Notes under the pieces: model-generated
Told to the model about the DNA's origin: nothing
Seen by the model: the letters and a program-made list of their open reading frames with translations, nothing else
The model's database searches: none
Program-made: the position numbers and the translations under genes
Origin: Bolinopsis microptera
Lineage: Eukaryota; Ctenophora; Tentaculata; Lobata; Bolinopsidae
Reading direction: 5' to 3'
DNA: 64,000 nt
NCBI RefSeq assembly: GCF_026151205.1
Contig: NC_087078.1
Coordinates: 18,949,765-19,013,764, forward strand
Shown here: positions 1-10,070 of the stretch, in pieces
Numbering within the stretch: position 1 is the first letter of the stretch
How the letters are laid out: the number at the start of each line of letters is the position of its first letter

Positions 1-85
1 TCGAATCCCAGGTTGATGAAGATACACCCTATCATGATGCTCATGAAGAGGGCCTCTATAGCTTGTATCAAGAGCGAAGAGTAAC
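1..85 (-). CDS. ABCG8: ABCG8-like exon 9, start of TM1 (cut by window edge)
   Basis: 85 nt visible, phase 1 in, acceptor TACTTCAG. It encodes [19 protein letters not shown], a hydrophobic first transmembrane helix at the position expected for ABCG8. The exon continues beyond position 1. Confidence 0.88.
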
Positions 86-3000
86 CTGAAGTAAAACAGC
101 ACAATATTACCTAGAATAACTATATCTTGGAATAACCAAACCTCGATATTGGATATATTTAACTAATTATTGAGTCACTCTGCAACTTGATTTAGTACTC
201 CAGATTTCACGCTAATGGTCAGTAGTACAATATAGCCACATGTAGTACAATAGTAGTAGTACAATATAGCCACATGTAGTACAATAGTAGTAGTACAATA
301 TAGCCACATGTAGTACAATAGTAGTAGTACAATATAGCCACATGTAGTACAATAGTAGTAGTACAATATAGCCACATGTAGTACAATAGTAGTAGTACAA
401 TATAGCCACATGTAGTACAATAGTAGTAGTACAATATAGCCACATGTAGTACAGTAGTAGTAGTACAATATAGCCACATGTAGTACAGTAGTAGTAGTAC
501 AATATAGCCACATGTAGTACAGTAGTAGTAGTACAATATAGCCACATGTAGTACAGTAGTAGTAGTACAATATAGCCACATGTAGTACAGTAGTAGTAGT
601 ACAATATAGCCACATGTAGTACAATAGTAGTAGTACAATATAGCCACATGTAGTACAATAGTAGTAGTACAATATAGCCACATGTAGTACAGTAGTAGTA
701 GTACAATATAGCCACATGTAGTACAATAGTAGTAGTACAATATAGCCACATGTAGTACAGTAGTAGTAGTACAATATAGCCACATGTAGTACAGTAGTAG
801 TAGTACAATATAGCCACATGTAGTACAATAGTAGTAGTACAATATAGCCACATGTAGTACAATAGTAGTAGTACAATATAGCCACATGTAGTACAATAGT
901 AGTAGTACAATATAGCCACATGTAGTACAGTAGTAGTAGTACAATATAGCCACATGTAGTACAGTAGTAGTAGTACAATATAGCCACATGTAGTACAGTA
1001 GTAGTAGTACAATATAGCCACATGTAGTACAGTAGTAGTAGTACAATATAGCCACATGTAGTACAATAGTAGTAGTACAATATAGCCACATGTAGTACAA
1101 TAGTAGTAGTACAATATAGCCACATGTAGTACAATAGTAGTAGTACAATATAGCCACATGTAGTACAATAGTAGTAGTACAATATAGCCACATGTAGTAC
1201 AGTAGTAGTAGTACAATATAGCCACATGTAGTACAGTAGTAGTAGTACAATATAGCCACATGTAGTACAGTAGTAGTAGTACAATATAGCCACATGTAGT
1301 ACAATAGTAGTAGTACAATATAGCCACATGTAGTACAATAGTAGTAGTACAATATAGCCACATGTAGTACAATAGTAGTAGTACAATATAGCCACATGTA
1401 GTACAATAGTAGTAGTACAATATAGCCACATGTAGTACAGTAGTAGTAGTACAATATAGCCACATGTAGTACAATAGTAGTAGTACAATATAGCCACATG
1501 TAGTACAATAGTAGTAGTACAATATAGCCACATGTAGTACAGTAGTAGTAGTACAATATAGCCACATGTAGTACAATAGTAGTAGTAGTACAATATAGCC
1601 ACATGTAGTACAGTAGTAGTAGTACAATATAGCCACATGTAGTACAATAGTAGTAGTACAATATAGCCACATGTAGTACAATAGTAGTAGTACAATATAG
1701 CCACATGTAGTACAATAGTAGTAGTACAATATAGCCACATGTAGTACAATAGTAGTAGTACAATATAGCCACATGTAGTACAATAGTAGTAGTACAATAT
1801 AGCCACATGTATATTGTATAATGATGCAGAACAGTATTGCAGATCAGCTGTAATATTTGCTTGGTTATTCAACATTCATTACACGATTCCCACGGTTGTT
1901 TAATAATGGGAATAATGCGCAACCAGTACAATACAATATACATGTTACTAAAAATGGCCGAATCCTGATCACGCACAAATCATTATCTCATAATATGTCA
2001 GTTTAATTAAACTGCTTCAAGATCAACTGTTTATTAATTAATCGACTAGACATGGCTTCCATTACGTTATTCTATGCAACAATTACAAGTATAATAGCTT
2101 TCATCATAGCTTTTCATCACTATATCACGTTAAAATAGATATATCGTTAATTTGGTATTATCATCTACACATTCTACAGTAAAACCCCGATATACCACGC
2201 CCCGATTTACTGCCAACCCCGATTTACCGCGGATATTGCCTTTCCCCAAACTCCATGGTAAATCGGGGTCTTACTGTACGTTGAATAACAATAATGAGAG
2301 AAAAGTTAAAGTTAATATATCCTGACCTTTTAGTTCGTTTTTAAAAGCCCGGACAATGAGGATACGGAATTGTCTGACCAGACTTTTAGAGTCGCTCCCC
2401 TTGGGGGGCTCGTCAAATGTTATACCCAGTCCTGAATCTCCGTCTGTCAAACTGAAAATTAACACTCGGCTCAGTTTTACAATATAATTATAGTCAATAT
2501 AACTGTAGTTACTACTATTAAAAGTAAAGTATTATTAATATACAGTAGTACTTTTAGTGTATACACTATAGAGTGATGATAGTCTAGTATAGAGTATTAT
2601 AATAGATTGGGCTAGTATTCAGCTTGCAGGTTGGAGTTTTAACTGACAATCAAACTTAAGGCCAGGGTATTGGGTAACGTGAGATGTGATAATATATTAT
2701 GTTGTAGCACTAGTGTTGTACCTTTGTGAAATCTGTGAGTGCCTGGAGTTAGAATCACTTTCACTCTCCACTGAGCTCCCAAGACTGATCTTAGCAGAAG
2801 TGTACATACCACTAGGTACATCTGTTGTTGCTTCCTGTTGCAAATGGTTTATCGTAATAATAACAATATTAACCGTCCTCAATATAGAGTTTGTTTACAC
2901 CCGGCCTGGGAAATCCGTCTCTAACCCGAAAAATTAAGAACCTTAAACTTTGAAATAAGATTATCCAACCTGAAACAGTCTGAGGAGTTTATTCATTCTC

Positions 3001-5607
3001 TCTCTGGACACAGCCTCATTCTCCTTGTGTCTGTGGTCAATGGTGGTTAGATCTATGTAGAAATCACAAGGGTTCGTCAAAGGAGGGCAGGGGTATCCAA
3101 TTAGCGTGAAATAGTCCAGCATTGCTTTAGCTTGTCCGGCATATACCACATGACCATCTGTAGAATTATAGAGAATAAAACAAACTTTTTTATGAAGGAG
3201 TAAGAGATTAATTGAAATACTTTCATTCGCCTTATTTGGCACCGATGATTGGGTAAGTTATCTCATTATTCATGACAAATTGCTTGTTTCCGGCGTTATT
3301 GATACCACATTTGTATATTAATATACAGACAAATTAACATAAATTAGCATATTAGAAAAGTAGATTATATTACAATGCGCGCTCATTATAACATTACTTA
3401 CTACAACAGTTTATTCAATATGACATTTAGGTGGGACTCTTGATTACTGGCCAATTCAACCCACTACTAAGACAAAAGAGATATAACTATTATGTGTATT
3501 GCTGTTTCTGCAGCATGTTTACCTGTACACAAAACTGTATACACTATTATACACAGATACCATCAACTGCACTTCACAAGGAGAGACAGAATGTATGGCA
3601 GTGTGGGGTATCAAGGTATCACATTACTCATGCGATGTTGCAACAATATAATGGAAGAAACATAATCGTGCTTGTTCGGAATAGAATCGGCAGTTCCACA
3701 ACCGTACTCTAGTACCCAGAGTATAACTTTTCACATCTAATTAGTTAGAGGACCACAGTTAATTCATAATGTGAAGATTCGAAATCTCAACTTCAATCGA
3801 TCGTAATTTTGTTCAAAAATAAACTAACAAACATACGCATTGGCAAAAAAACATTCATACTGACATTCAAACACACATAATGTAGTACACAAGTAGTAAT
3901 ACACAAGTAAACTGACCTGAGAGGATAGTCATCAGATCGAACAGTTCGAAGATGTCTGATCTGGGCTGGTGTATAGTGAGTATAACGGTACGACCTGACT
4001 TGGCAAGCTCTGACATTGTCACTATCAAGTGATGTGCTGTAAAGCTGTCCAGACCTAGAAATGTGGTATCTCAGTGTTATTATTGTAGGCTTATACGGTT
4101 AAAATAGACATTACATCATAATTACACCTTTCTGGTCTTTCAGAACCTTGGAATAGGAGAGTCAAATCGGGGAAACATCAGTATTCTACTTGCTTCTTGA
4201 CTGGAGTTAATAACTCACGATGCTAGAAATCAATTAGTATTTAATGTAAGTAGAAATTAATCACCAGAAGTAGGTTCATCTAAAAACAATATGTGAGGGT
4301 CCATTAGCATCTGCACTCCGATACTGACCCTCCTTCTCTCTCCCCCACTACATCCCCTCACTTCCTCTCCTCCTACTTTACTGTTACAAACGTGTCGAAG
4401 TCCTAACTCTGATAGTACACTGAGGAGTAGGGAAATAAAAAATTAGAATACGAAATATGCCATGGATATTAATAGATTAAATTCATATTTACTGAATGAT
4501 ACTGAATTTCAATAAACTTAATAATAATAGATTGCATAACATTAAATGATGCAAAATTTCAATGAACCCCTTGAGTTGAAGTAAACCTGGTTACTCTATC
4601 AAGTTTCTTTTGTCTGGAGTAGGATGATGGTAGCTTGAGCTCAGCAACGAAGAGTAAGGTCTCACGGACAGTTAGATTAGGCAGAAGGTAGTCATCTTGA
4701 CGAACATAAGCTGATATATCCTTCATCATTTCTTTATTCCTCATCTTGTTGTTTATCAGAACCTGTGAAATTAATGATCAATATCATGTGATCACCATTC
4801 ACCAACTAATGATATCCAATTTAACGACAGTAAAACCTGGTTGTGCCGAGAACCCTATAATACTAAACCTTGATTAACAGTGTAAATTACCAAGAAATTT
4901 ATCTTCCCCAAGATTCAACGTTAATTGGGGTTTTATTGAGTATGGAAAATTTCAATCCTCAACACTCATAAAGGAGAACACAGAGCAGCCTCATATAAGT
5001 TTTAAGGAAATTTCTATCACAACAAACATACCTCTCCTTCAACAAAGCCGCCTTCATGTCGATTGGCAATAACATCTAATAGTGTTGTTTTACCACTGCC
5101 TGATCCACCGAGAATAGCAAGCATTTGTCCACATTTCACAGTCAGGCTGACATCTTTCAAAATGTGTTTGCACTCCTCATCCCTTATGCTGGTACACTCA
5201 ATAGATCTAAGTGGCTGTGTTGTTAGTGGGACCTGAAGAGATTGTGAGGTTTAAATCTCAAATGAAAACCATGTTTACTAAAATTAAGCATATGATAATA
5301 ATTGTGCGCAAAAATTGCTTATCTCAAAATCATTTATATAATAAAATGTGTTATATATAAATTAAAATGCAATTTACACAGTAATTAAATAGTAATAAAT
5401 TTTTTAACAATGATATGGGAAGCATAGATAAATAACCCAATGATACATCAGATTATTTTTCCATGTTAATAATCATACCCCCGGCCCCCTTAATAATCAT
5501 ACCTTGTAAAACAGATGCTTCACATGAACTTTCTTCTTGCATTTCTCTTCTGCAACGTTGGTGGCTAGTTCAATCGGTGTGCTAGTGTCTTGTCTCTCAT
5601 AACGCAT
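1..5607 (-). CDS. ABCG8: ABCG8-like sterol half-transporter gene, exons 1-9, 3' part beyond window
   Basis: Nine exons on the minus strand join in phase with GT-AG junctions: 5503-5607, 5032-5232, 4587-4762, 4265-4419, 3917-4054, 2970-3157, 2722-2834, 2327-2451 and 1-85. They give about 428 residues starting with ATG at 5607. Seen: Walker [10 protein letters not shown] (residues ~77-85), Q-loop Gln ~124, signature [12 protein letters not shown] (~184-195), Walker B ILFLDE (~204-209), D-loop GLDS and H-loop TIHQP (His ~241), then a variable linker and the start of a membrane helix. Known of the family: ABCG5 and ABCG8 form a heterodimer that exports sterols at the plasma membrane. The segments after the NBD ([22 protein letters not shown]) resemble ABCG8 more than ABCG5 as I remember them; a common ancestor of both is possible. 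The transmembrane half lies beyond position 1. The upstream gene is unrelated, so the head-to-head ABCG5/ABCG8 pair of vertebrates is not seen on this side. Confidence 0.85.
222..1811. repeat. 34-bp minisatellite, about 47 units, in intron 8 of the ABCG8-like gene
   Basis: Head-to-tail 34-bp units of the type CAATATAGCCACATGTAGTA followed by a short TAG-rich tail. Each unit contains TAGTACAATA twice, so the unit itself grew by internal duplication. Units are almost identical apart from one A/G site (ACAATAG or ACAGTAG) and one 3-bp TAG insertion near 1581. The period is not a multiple of three and has no stops on the minus strand, which creates long open frames in all three minus frames. These are artefacts inside an intron. 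Confidence 0.97.
2177..2276. mobile_element. 100-bp TA-flanked miniature element (pogo/Tigger-like termini)
   Basis: The termini CAGTAAAACCCCGAT and (inverted) ATCGGGGTCTTACTG are flanked by TA at 2175-2176 and 2277-2278. The short AACCCCGAT-type motif also recurs internally. CAGTA-type termini with a TA target are known for pogo/Tigger relatives of Tc1/mariner. The assignment is by terminus only, as there is no coding capacity. Confidence 0.7.
2327..2451 (-). CDS. ABCG8: ABCG8-like exon 8 (pre-membrane segment)
   Basis: 125 nt, phase 2 in and phase 1 out. It encodes [20 protein letters not shown], corresponding to the amphipathic connecting segment just before TM1 in ABCG transporters. Confidence 0.85.
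2722..2834 (-). CDS. ABCG8: ABCG8-like exon 7 (linker)
   Basis: 113 nt, phase 0 in and phase 2 out, acceptor TTGCAACAG and donor GTACAAC. It encodes a Ser-rich hydrophilic linker ([16 protein letters not shown]) where ABCG proteins are poorly conserved. The call rests on frame and splice fit to its neighbours rather than on homology. Confidence 0.7.
2970..3157 (-). CDS. ABCG8: ABCG8-like exon 6 (post-NBD region)
   Basis: 188 nt, phase 1 in and phase 0 out. It encodes the end of the NBD (DGHVVYAGQ), then [10 protein letters not shown] and [12 protein letters not shown], where similarity to ABCG8 is clearest. The open frame runs on upstream into the intron, but TCTACAG followed by ATGG is the phase-compatible acceptor. 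Confidence 0.92.
3158..3916. other. Intron 5 of the ABCG8-like gene, no other feature seen
   Basis: AT-rich DNA between two phase-1 exon boundaries. I recognise no repeat or coding sequence here. Confidence 0.7.
3917..4054 (-). CDS. ABCG8: ABCG8-like exon 5 (D-loop and H-loop)
   Basis: 138 nt, phase 1 in and out. It encodes [10 protein letters not shown] and the switch histidine in [14 protein letters not shown], a strongly conserved ABCG block. Confidence 0.93.
4265..4419 (-). CDS. ABCG8: ABCG8-like exon 4 (signature and Walker B)
   Basis: 155 nt, phase 2 in and phase 1 out. It encodes the ABC signature [12 protein letters not shown] followed by Walker [11 protein letters not shown], with the catalytic glutamate kept. 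Confidence 0.93.
4587..4762 (-). CDS. ABCG8: ABCG8-like exon 3 (Q-loop)
   Basis: 176 nt, phase 0 in and phase 2 out, acceptor TTTCACAG. It encodes the Q-loop segment [20 protein letters not shown], characteristic of ABCG NBDs. Confidence 0.92.
4828..4940. mobile_element. Degenerate relative of the pogo-like miniature element
   Basis: Left end CAGTAAAACCTGGTT and right end AATTGGGGTTTTATTG form imperfect inverted termini like those at 2177-2276. It lies in the intron between exons 2 and 3 of the ABCG8-like gene. Its ends are approximate. Confidence 0.45.
5032..5232 (-). CDS. ABCG8: ABCG8-like exon 2 (Walker A)
   Basis: 67 codons, phase 0 at both ends, acceptor CTTCAG and donor GTATG. It carries the first beta strands of the NBD and the canonical P-loop [17 protein letters not shown]. 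Confidence 0.92.
5503..5607 (-). CDS. ABCG8: ABCG8-like exon 1 (start codon)
   Basis: 35 codons from ATG (CAT at 5605-5607), beginning MRYERQDT, to a GT donor after CTGTTTTACAAG. It ends in phase 0 and joins exon 2 in frame. The segment is short, basic and cytosolic, as in other ABCG N-termini. Just upstream is TAATAG, which could be an acceptor of a 5' UTR intron; the transcription start is not resolved. Confidence 0.75.
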
Positions 5608-7554
5608 CACTCACCTATTATAAAAGTTAAATGTTTATTAACTCGTAAGTGAAGCATCTAAGGACATACTCTCTTTTTTTGATAATTTATACATAAGGCA
5701 TATGCACAAATTTTGTAGTCTCAAAGGCAAAGGTGACGAAAATTAATGTAGTATGGCAAAACCCTTGAACTGGGCGAGGCTCAAACATTAGCATGGTCAC
5801 AGGATTTGAAATTGACACCTGAGGGACTTCATGAATCATCATTGATAATAATTATATTTGTATACGTAGTATTATGATATTGTTCGACTCGTATATTCCC
5901 TCTTTACTTTTTGTGTCCTGAAATTACATCCATGAGACAAAATATAATCAGTCAGCTCCTTGATACGATGAGGTTGATGTATGGTATATAATGTGGTTAT
6001 GATAACAATGAACCTATACTGCACAGAAAATCTGTTTCTTAGATCTTTTGTTACCAACTTTTGAGGAGGCCATGGTTCGGATAGTACTGGTCTAAATTTC
6101 TTCTAAAGTAGCGCGCGCAGCTTTTTTCGAAATATGACCAGATGCAAGTGCTACGAAGCGCCGGGTCAGTCCATTAAGAATAATCACAAATTATTATGTG
6201 ATTTTGATTTTATGGTTTTGCAGCTGAACAAAACAATTTTACATAAACCCTAATCCCAACCCTAACCCTAACCATAGCCTAGCCCCGAAACTATCCATGA
6301 CTATTGGGTTACTCTAACCAGAGCCCTCTTGCTTGTAGTAGTTTAACGGGTGATACTTGTAAAATATTTGTTTCAAATATTATACAAGATATACAGTATA
6401 CATATTACACATTATATTATACAAGACCGTCGACGAGTCCAACCCTACCAAGTCGCGCGCCGAGTTGGACAAATATTTTACGAGTATCACCCGTTAAATA
6501 GCCTAAGGTGCACATTTGTGTAATATCTACTGGGCCGAGTAGACGTGATTAAGTAGACATGATTAAACATTAAATGAACTATGAGGCTGTAGGGGCCTGC
6601 TGAAATATTCCAAATCTTACCAGGGTATATAATATATATACTAGGCTACCCAATACTGAGTACCCCTTCAGTACATTTACATTGTTAGTATGTATACTAA
6701 TATACTGTAAACATAGTTATTTATACCATAGTATACAAGCTATACTATTAAAAATACAAGTATAAAAACTCCGAAAAAAATATGAGGCCAAATCGGAAAT
6801 GATTTTTATTTTCTTCGGGTAACTGTTGATGGTAGTAAAACAAATTTTAGTAAAACAAATTTAAATTTTGGTATTTATTAATAACAATCAAAACATATCA
6901 TATCATAAAAATAAAGCCGCGCGTTGGTTGACTGCCTCAGTATGGTGAATAATTTAAGCTTGAAGGTGCCCTGCGCATTTACAGAACATTATGCGGCGAT
7001 CACATGATCACGAGGACCTGTGAGCGCCAAATTTAATTTAAACTTTCTAGAAATCGTACATCACTACGAGTTACTCATGCTTTTGAATTATAGGAGTGCG
7101 GATTGTCATGTATTTCATTCATTCATACTTAATCGGTTTAAAGCTGTATATTTAGAGCTCACTATTGTTTGAACTATGAAAGCAGAACGTAAATAATGGA
7201 CAATATACCGACGACAATACCAAGGACCCGAGTGCCGCATTGACTTTTCCGGATCCGTTTTTACCGAAGGCTTATCCACCAGTTACTCATGCTGCATGTA
7301 TAGTCTGATAATATTTTGTTTTATCTCTAGCAAGCATTCTGTAAGTTGGAGTGTCGTATTTATATGAAGCATTTAAAAAAGGATCGAAATGTAGTATTAA
7401 ATAGTAATATTGTTTACTGTGCAATTTACTCAGTGAAACAAAAGGCAATAAAACGTAAGAAGGGTACCCTTAGTAGTGTGGATACAAGGATATAAGGATA
7501 CAAGGATAGTGATGATTACTTTATTGAGTACACAATATATCCTGTCATCACTCC
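5608..7554. other. Intergenic spacer: ABCG8-like promoter side and zinc-finger gene 3' side
   Basis: Both genes run on the minus strand, so this 1.9 kb should contain the ABCG8-like promoter and 5' UTR. It holds a short run of CCCTAA-type telomere-like motifs (6248-6275), fragments of a GCGCGC-containing repeat (about 6085-6170) and the hairpin element at 6342-6498. I cannot place a core promoter. Confidence 0.6.
6342..6498. mobile_element. 157-bp hairpin miniature element with 30-bp terminal inverted repeats
   Basis: Arms 6342-6371 and 6469-6498 are inverted copies starting TTTAACGGGTGATACT, with a single mismatch. TAG directly flanks both sides (6339-6341 and 6499-6501). Related sequence (ACGAGTAACATCCGTTAAG) occurs near 9330-9350 and at 9780-9870. 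The 21 bp left of the element recurs at about 9116-9136 next to a different element, so elements of this region are nested. Confidence 0.7.
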
Positions 7555-7575
7555 TGGAGTAATGGATATTATATG

Positions 7576-7581
7576 TTTATT
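7576..7581 (-). terminator. Polyadenylation signal AATAAA of the zinc-finger gene
   Basis: AATAAA on the minus strand about 55 nt after the stop codon at 7635-7637. It marks a likely 3' end near 7555. Confidence 0.6.
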
Positions 7582-7634
7582 TCAATAAATATAATAATCA
7601 GTAAATTAGAACAGAATCTTGTCTTCTTTTCAGC

Positions 7635-7760
7635 TCACTCTTCTGAAACCTCTTCCTCTACATTCTCAACCTCATCATCAACTTCCTCATCTTCATCATC
7701 AACATCATCACCCCTGTCTTCATCGCTGGTGGTGTGTGCGAGTACACAATAGTTATAATT
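7635..7760 (-). CDS. Acidic C-terminal exon with stop, probably of the zinc-finger gene
   Basis: An acceptor TTATTTCAG is followed by 41 codons and TGA. The peptide ends in a strongly acidic tail (DEDRGDDVDDEDEEVDDEVE). It is followed by a polyadenylation signal. The nearest upstream exon on this strand (16208-16322) ends in phase 1, whereas this exon reads in phase 0, and direct joining would hit a stop. Either an exon of length 2 mod 3 lies unseen in the 8.4 kb between them, or this exon belongs to another transcript. Confidence 0.55.
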   Translation of the reverse strand, partial: NYNYCVLAHTTSDEDRGDDVDDEDEEVDDEVENVEEEVSEE

Positions 7761-8742
7761 CTGAAATAATTTAAGTTAAAAAACAATTGGAATAATTTAG
7801 AAATATTACATTATGGTAGTTACAAAATAAATCGAATTTGTACAGTTCAATTTTATTTTGAGGTCCTATAGCATTATGCACTGGCCAGTATTTGAGTGGA
7901 AATCTGGGCTCTAAGCTCTTATAGTAGGCTGTATATTGTTTGTTCACAGAGAGAATTGAATGGATTGCTCTTGCTGTGGCAGTAAATTTTATTTGGTAGG
8001 GTCTAGAGTTTTATTGGACAGCAAACCTGCTAGGTCAGTGATATTTTCGGGATGGAAGTTAAATTTTTCCCTAACTGAGGAGTAGAGTAAACAGTCAGTC
8101 TTGGTACTAGGGGGTTTTATATCGGCCACTCTCAATGTACAGGTTGTGGCAGCTAATACGAAACCTTGTTATTAAGCTTTTTCGAGCATCAGGGATCTTT
8201 ACCACTCCTAAATACATGTTTCTGGTTCAACGTCATGTTTAATTTGATTATAGAATTTTAAGTGTGTTCGTTTGCTATTCTGGCCGTATTTTTCTGTCTG
8301 TGTTTTTAGTATTTCAGTTGATAAGGATCCTATTGTTTCAGCTTTGCAAAATATACGTATCCTTGTTTTCAAGATTCCTCTTGTTTCAAAAATCCATATG
8401 CTCCAAAACCATGGCGAGCGTGCTAAATCACTATACAGTTGATCTTCGAGATTGTTCTAAAAGGGCCCCATACAGTTGAAACCAACTTCAATCGATGTAT
8501 TTTCGGACGCTGATTCCGAATCACCCCCAATTACATAGGGTTAAAATGCTCCCTTGTAGCGCGATGCGTTACTGTGCCGCGCAACGCACTCAACGAGGCT
8601 TCTCACAGCGACATCGGTGAGATGCTAAATCGGCGAGATGCGCTACTGTGCCACACCGAGCTGCGATGAATTGACATCGTTATTTAAAATGCTCCCCTGA
8701 CGAGATTTTGGCGAACAATTGTCTCGATCACGTGATATGACC

Positions 8743-8823
8743 TTACCTGGGGACCCCAGGCTATTATGTTCATAAACACGAATAAAGATTCGGCGGAATG
8801 ACAGGCTGAGCGCCGCCCAGTAA
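8743..8823 (+). mobile_element. 81-bp miniature element, copy 1, with exact 9-bp target duplication
   Basis: It starts TTACCTGGGGACCCCAGG and ends GGCTGAGCGCCGCCCAGTAA. The ends form a short imperfect inverted repeat (TTAC, then TGGG). GATATGACC flanks both ends exactly (8734-8742 and 8824-8832). Too short to code; must be mobilised in trans. A 9-bp duplication is typical of Mutator-like elements, but I make no family call. Confidence 0.85.
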
Positions 8824-9026
8824 GATATGACCGTATAAGGAAGTTCGTATAATTTCTCGTTAGGGTTAGGGTTTCAGCATATTCTTTTGTTAAGGATTGG
8901 TTAGGATTAGGGTTGGGATCAGATTAGAGGGTTAGGGTTTTGAATAGTCGTTCAGGACCAGCTAGAGAACCTGAGAACGGGTTGAAAAAGTTACGTGACA
9001 GTCGAGTGTACAGTGATTAATCATCA

Positions 9027-9111
9027 TCCATTGTCATACGTTGTATGACCCGCCGCACACGAGTGCACGGCTCCCTCTGTATCGTAAGAACGACCGTGGG
9101 GGTCACGATTG
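9027..9111. repeat. Palindrome-rich repeat, copy A (inverted relative to 14661-14763)
   Basis: It contains TTGTCATACGTTGTATGACC, an ACGAGTGCACGG segment and ACCGTGGGGGTCACGA. The same blocks appear in reverse order and complement at 14661-14763, so the two are inverted copies about 5.6 kb apart. Confidence 0.75.
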
Positions 9112-9135
9112 CTCTATCCAGAGCCCTCTCGCTTG

Positions 9136-9185
9136 CAGTTACGGGGCGGCGCTCAGCCTGTCATTCCGCCGAATCTCTATTCTGT
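9136..9185 (-). mobile_element. Reverse-oriented partial copy of the 81-bp element family
   Basis: TTACGGGGCGGCGCTCAGCC and the following ATTCCGCCGAATCTCTATT are the reverse complement of the family's right half. It directly abuts a 21-bp segment that also precedes the hairpin element at 6342. Confidence 0.65.
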
Positions 9186-9362
9186 ATTCGGGCTGAGTGA
9201 ATTACGACATCCATCGCCCTGGAAAAAAGTGTGAATGCTCATTGGACGTTAGAGCGCACGTGATTAGCATTCACTTGACCATTGTTAATGATCTGGCCCG
9301 GCGCGCGCTACTTCGAAGAAATTTAGACGAGTAACATCCGTTAAGCATTCACGTGATCGTTC

Positions 9363-9442
9363 TTACCTGGGGACCTCAGGCTATTATGTTCATATTATGA
9401 ATAGAGATTCGGCGGAATGACAGGCTGAGCGCGGCCCAGTAA
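9363..9442 (+). mobile_element. 80-bp miniature element, copy 2, with 8-bp target duplication
   Basis: Same family as 8743-8823, with GGACCTCAGG instead of the perfect GGGGACCCC palindrome. GATCGTTC flanks both sides (9355-9362 and 9443-9450). Confidence 0.85.
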
Positions 9443-9567
9443 GATCGTTCAGGACTAATTACAGCCGCGCACAAGATCACGTGCACGCCAACTACCAATT
9501 GGAAAGAAGTGACGTATGCGCTACAAAAGCGGTTTAGAGGGTTCAATTACGCCAGGCTATGTTTATG

Positions 9568-9595
9568 AATATAATAGCCTGGGGTCCCCAGGTAA
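9568..9595 (-). mobile_element. Reverse-oriented left-end fragment of the 81-bp element family
   Basis: AATAGCCTGGGGTCCCCAGG then TAAG is the reverse complement of the family's left end, including the perfect CCTGGGG-N-CCCCAGG palindrome. Confidence 0.6.
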
Positions 9596-9932
9596 GCTTG
9601 CAGTAGCGCGCGACCGCCGAAGTGAAACAAGCGCGTCACGCAGTCCACGTAGATTCATGGCTAGGTGACGTGTGAAGGGTCACGACGTGATATGTGATAC
9701 AAATCATCCATCCATCAAATTTCAAAAATCAATCTCTAATCATCATGCATCATTTCGTAAAAATAGCGGTTGACAGATGATACTTGTCTAAATTTTTTGT
9801 AAGTAGCGCACGCTGATTTTTTCTTGAAATTTTATGGCCTGGGGCAAAACGCAAGTGTTACAAATTATAGCGCGCGCCGGGTTGGAGTTGGAGAGCGCGA
9901 TTAGATTTCGCGTTCTGTGTACATATGTACAA

Positions 9933-9977
9933 TTAAAACGTATAAGCATGTACATTGTACATGCTTATACGTTTTAA
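9933..9977. repeat. Perfect 22-bp inverted repeat with 1-nt spacer
   Basis: Arms 9933-9954 and 9956-9977 begin TTAAAACGTATAAGCATG and are perfectly complementary. It would extrude as a long AT-rich cruciform. No terminator or RNA role can be assigned. Confidence 0.85.
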
Positions 9978-10070
9978 GTTTTTGTTATGTGATTAAGCTG
10001 TGTGATTGTAAAAATATAAGTATAAGCTATACAAATTTTTATGCTGATTTCGAATAAAACGTATTCACTA

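Noticed and set aside
175-1875. Three overlapping open frames of more than 500 codons on the minus strand
   Set aside because: They are produced by a 34-bp tandem repeat in an intron of the ABCG8-like gene; the same peptide appears in all three frames.
5872-6057. Minus-strand open frame containing TIHQPHRIKE, resembling an ABC H-loop
   Set aside because: Only a few residues match, other NBD motifs are missing and the true H-loop is in exon 5. Chance or a very decayed fragment.
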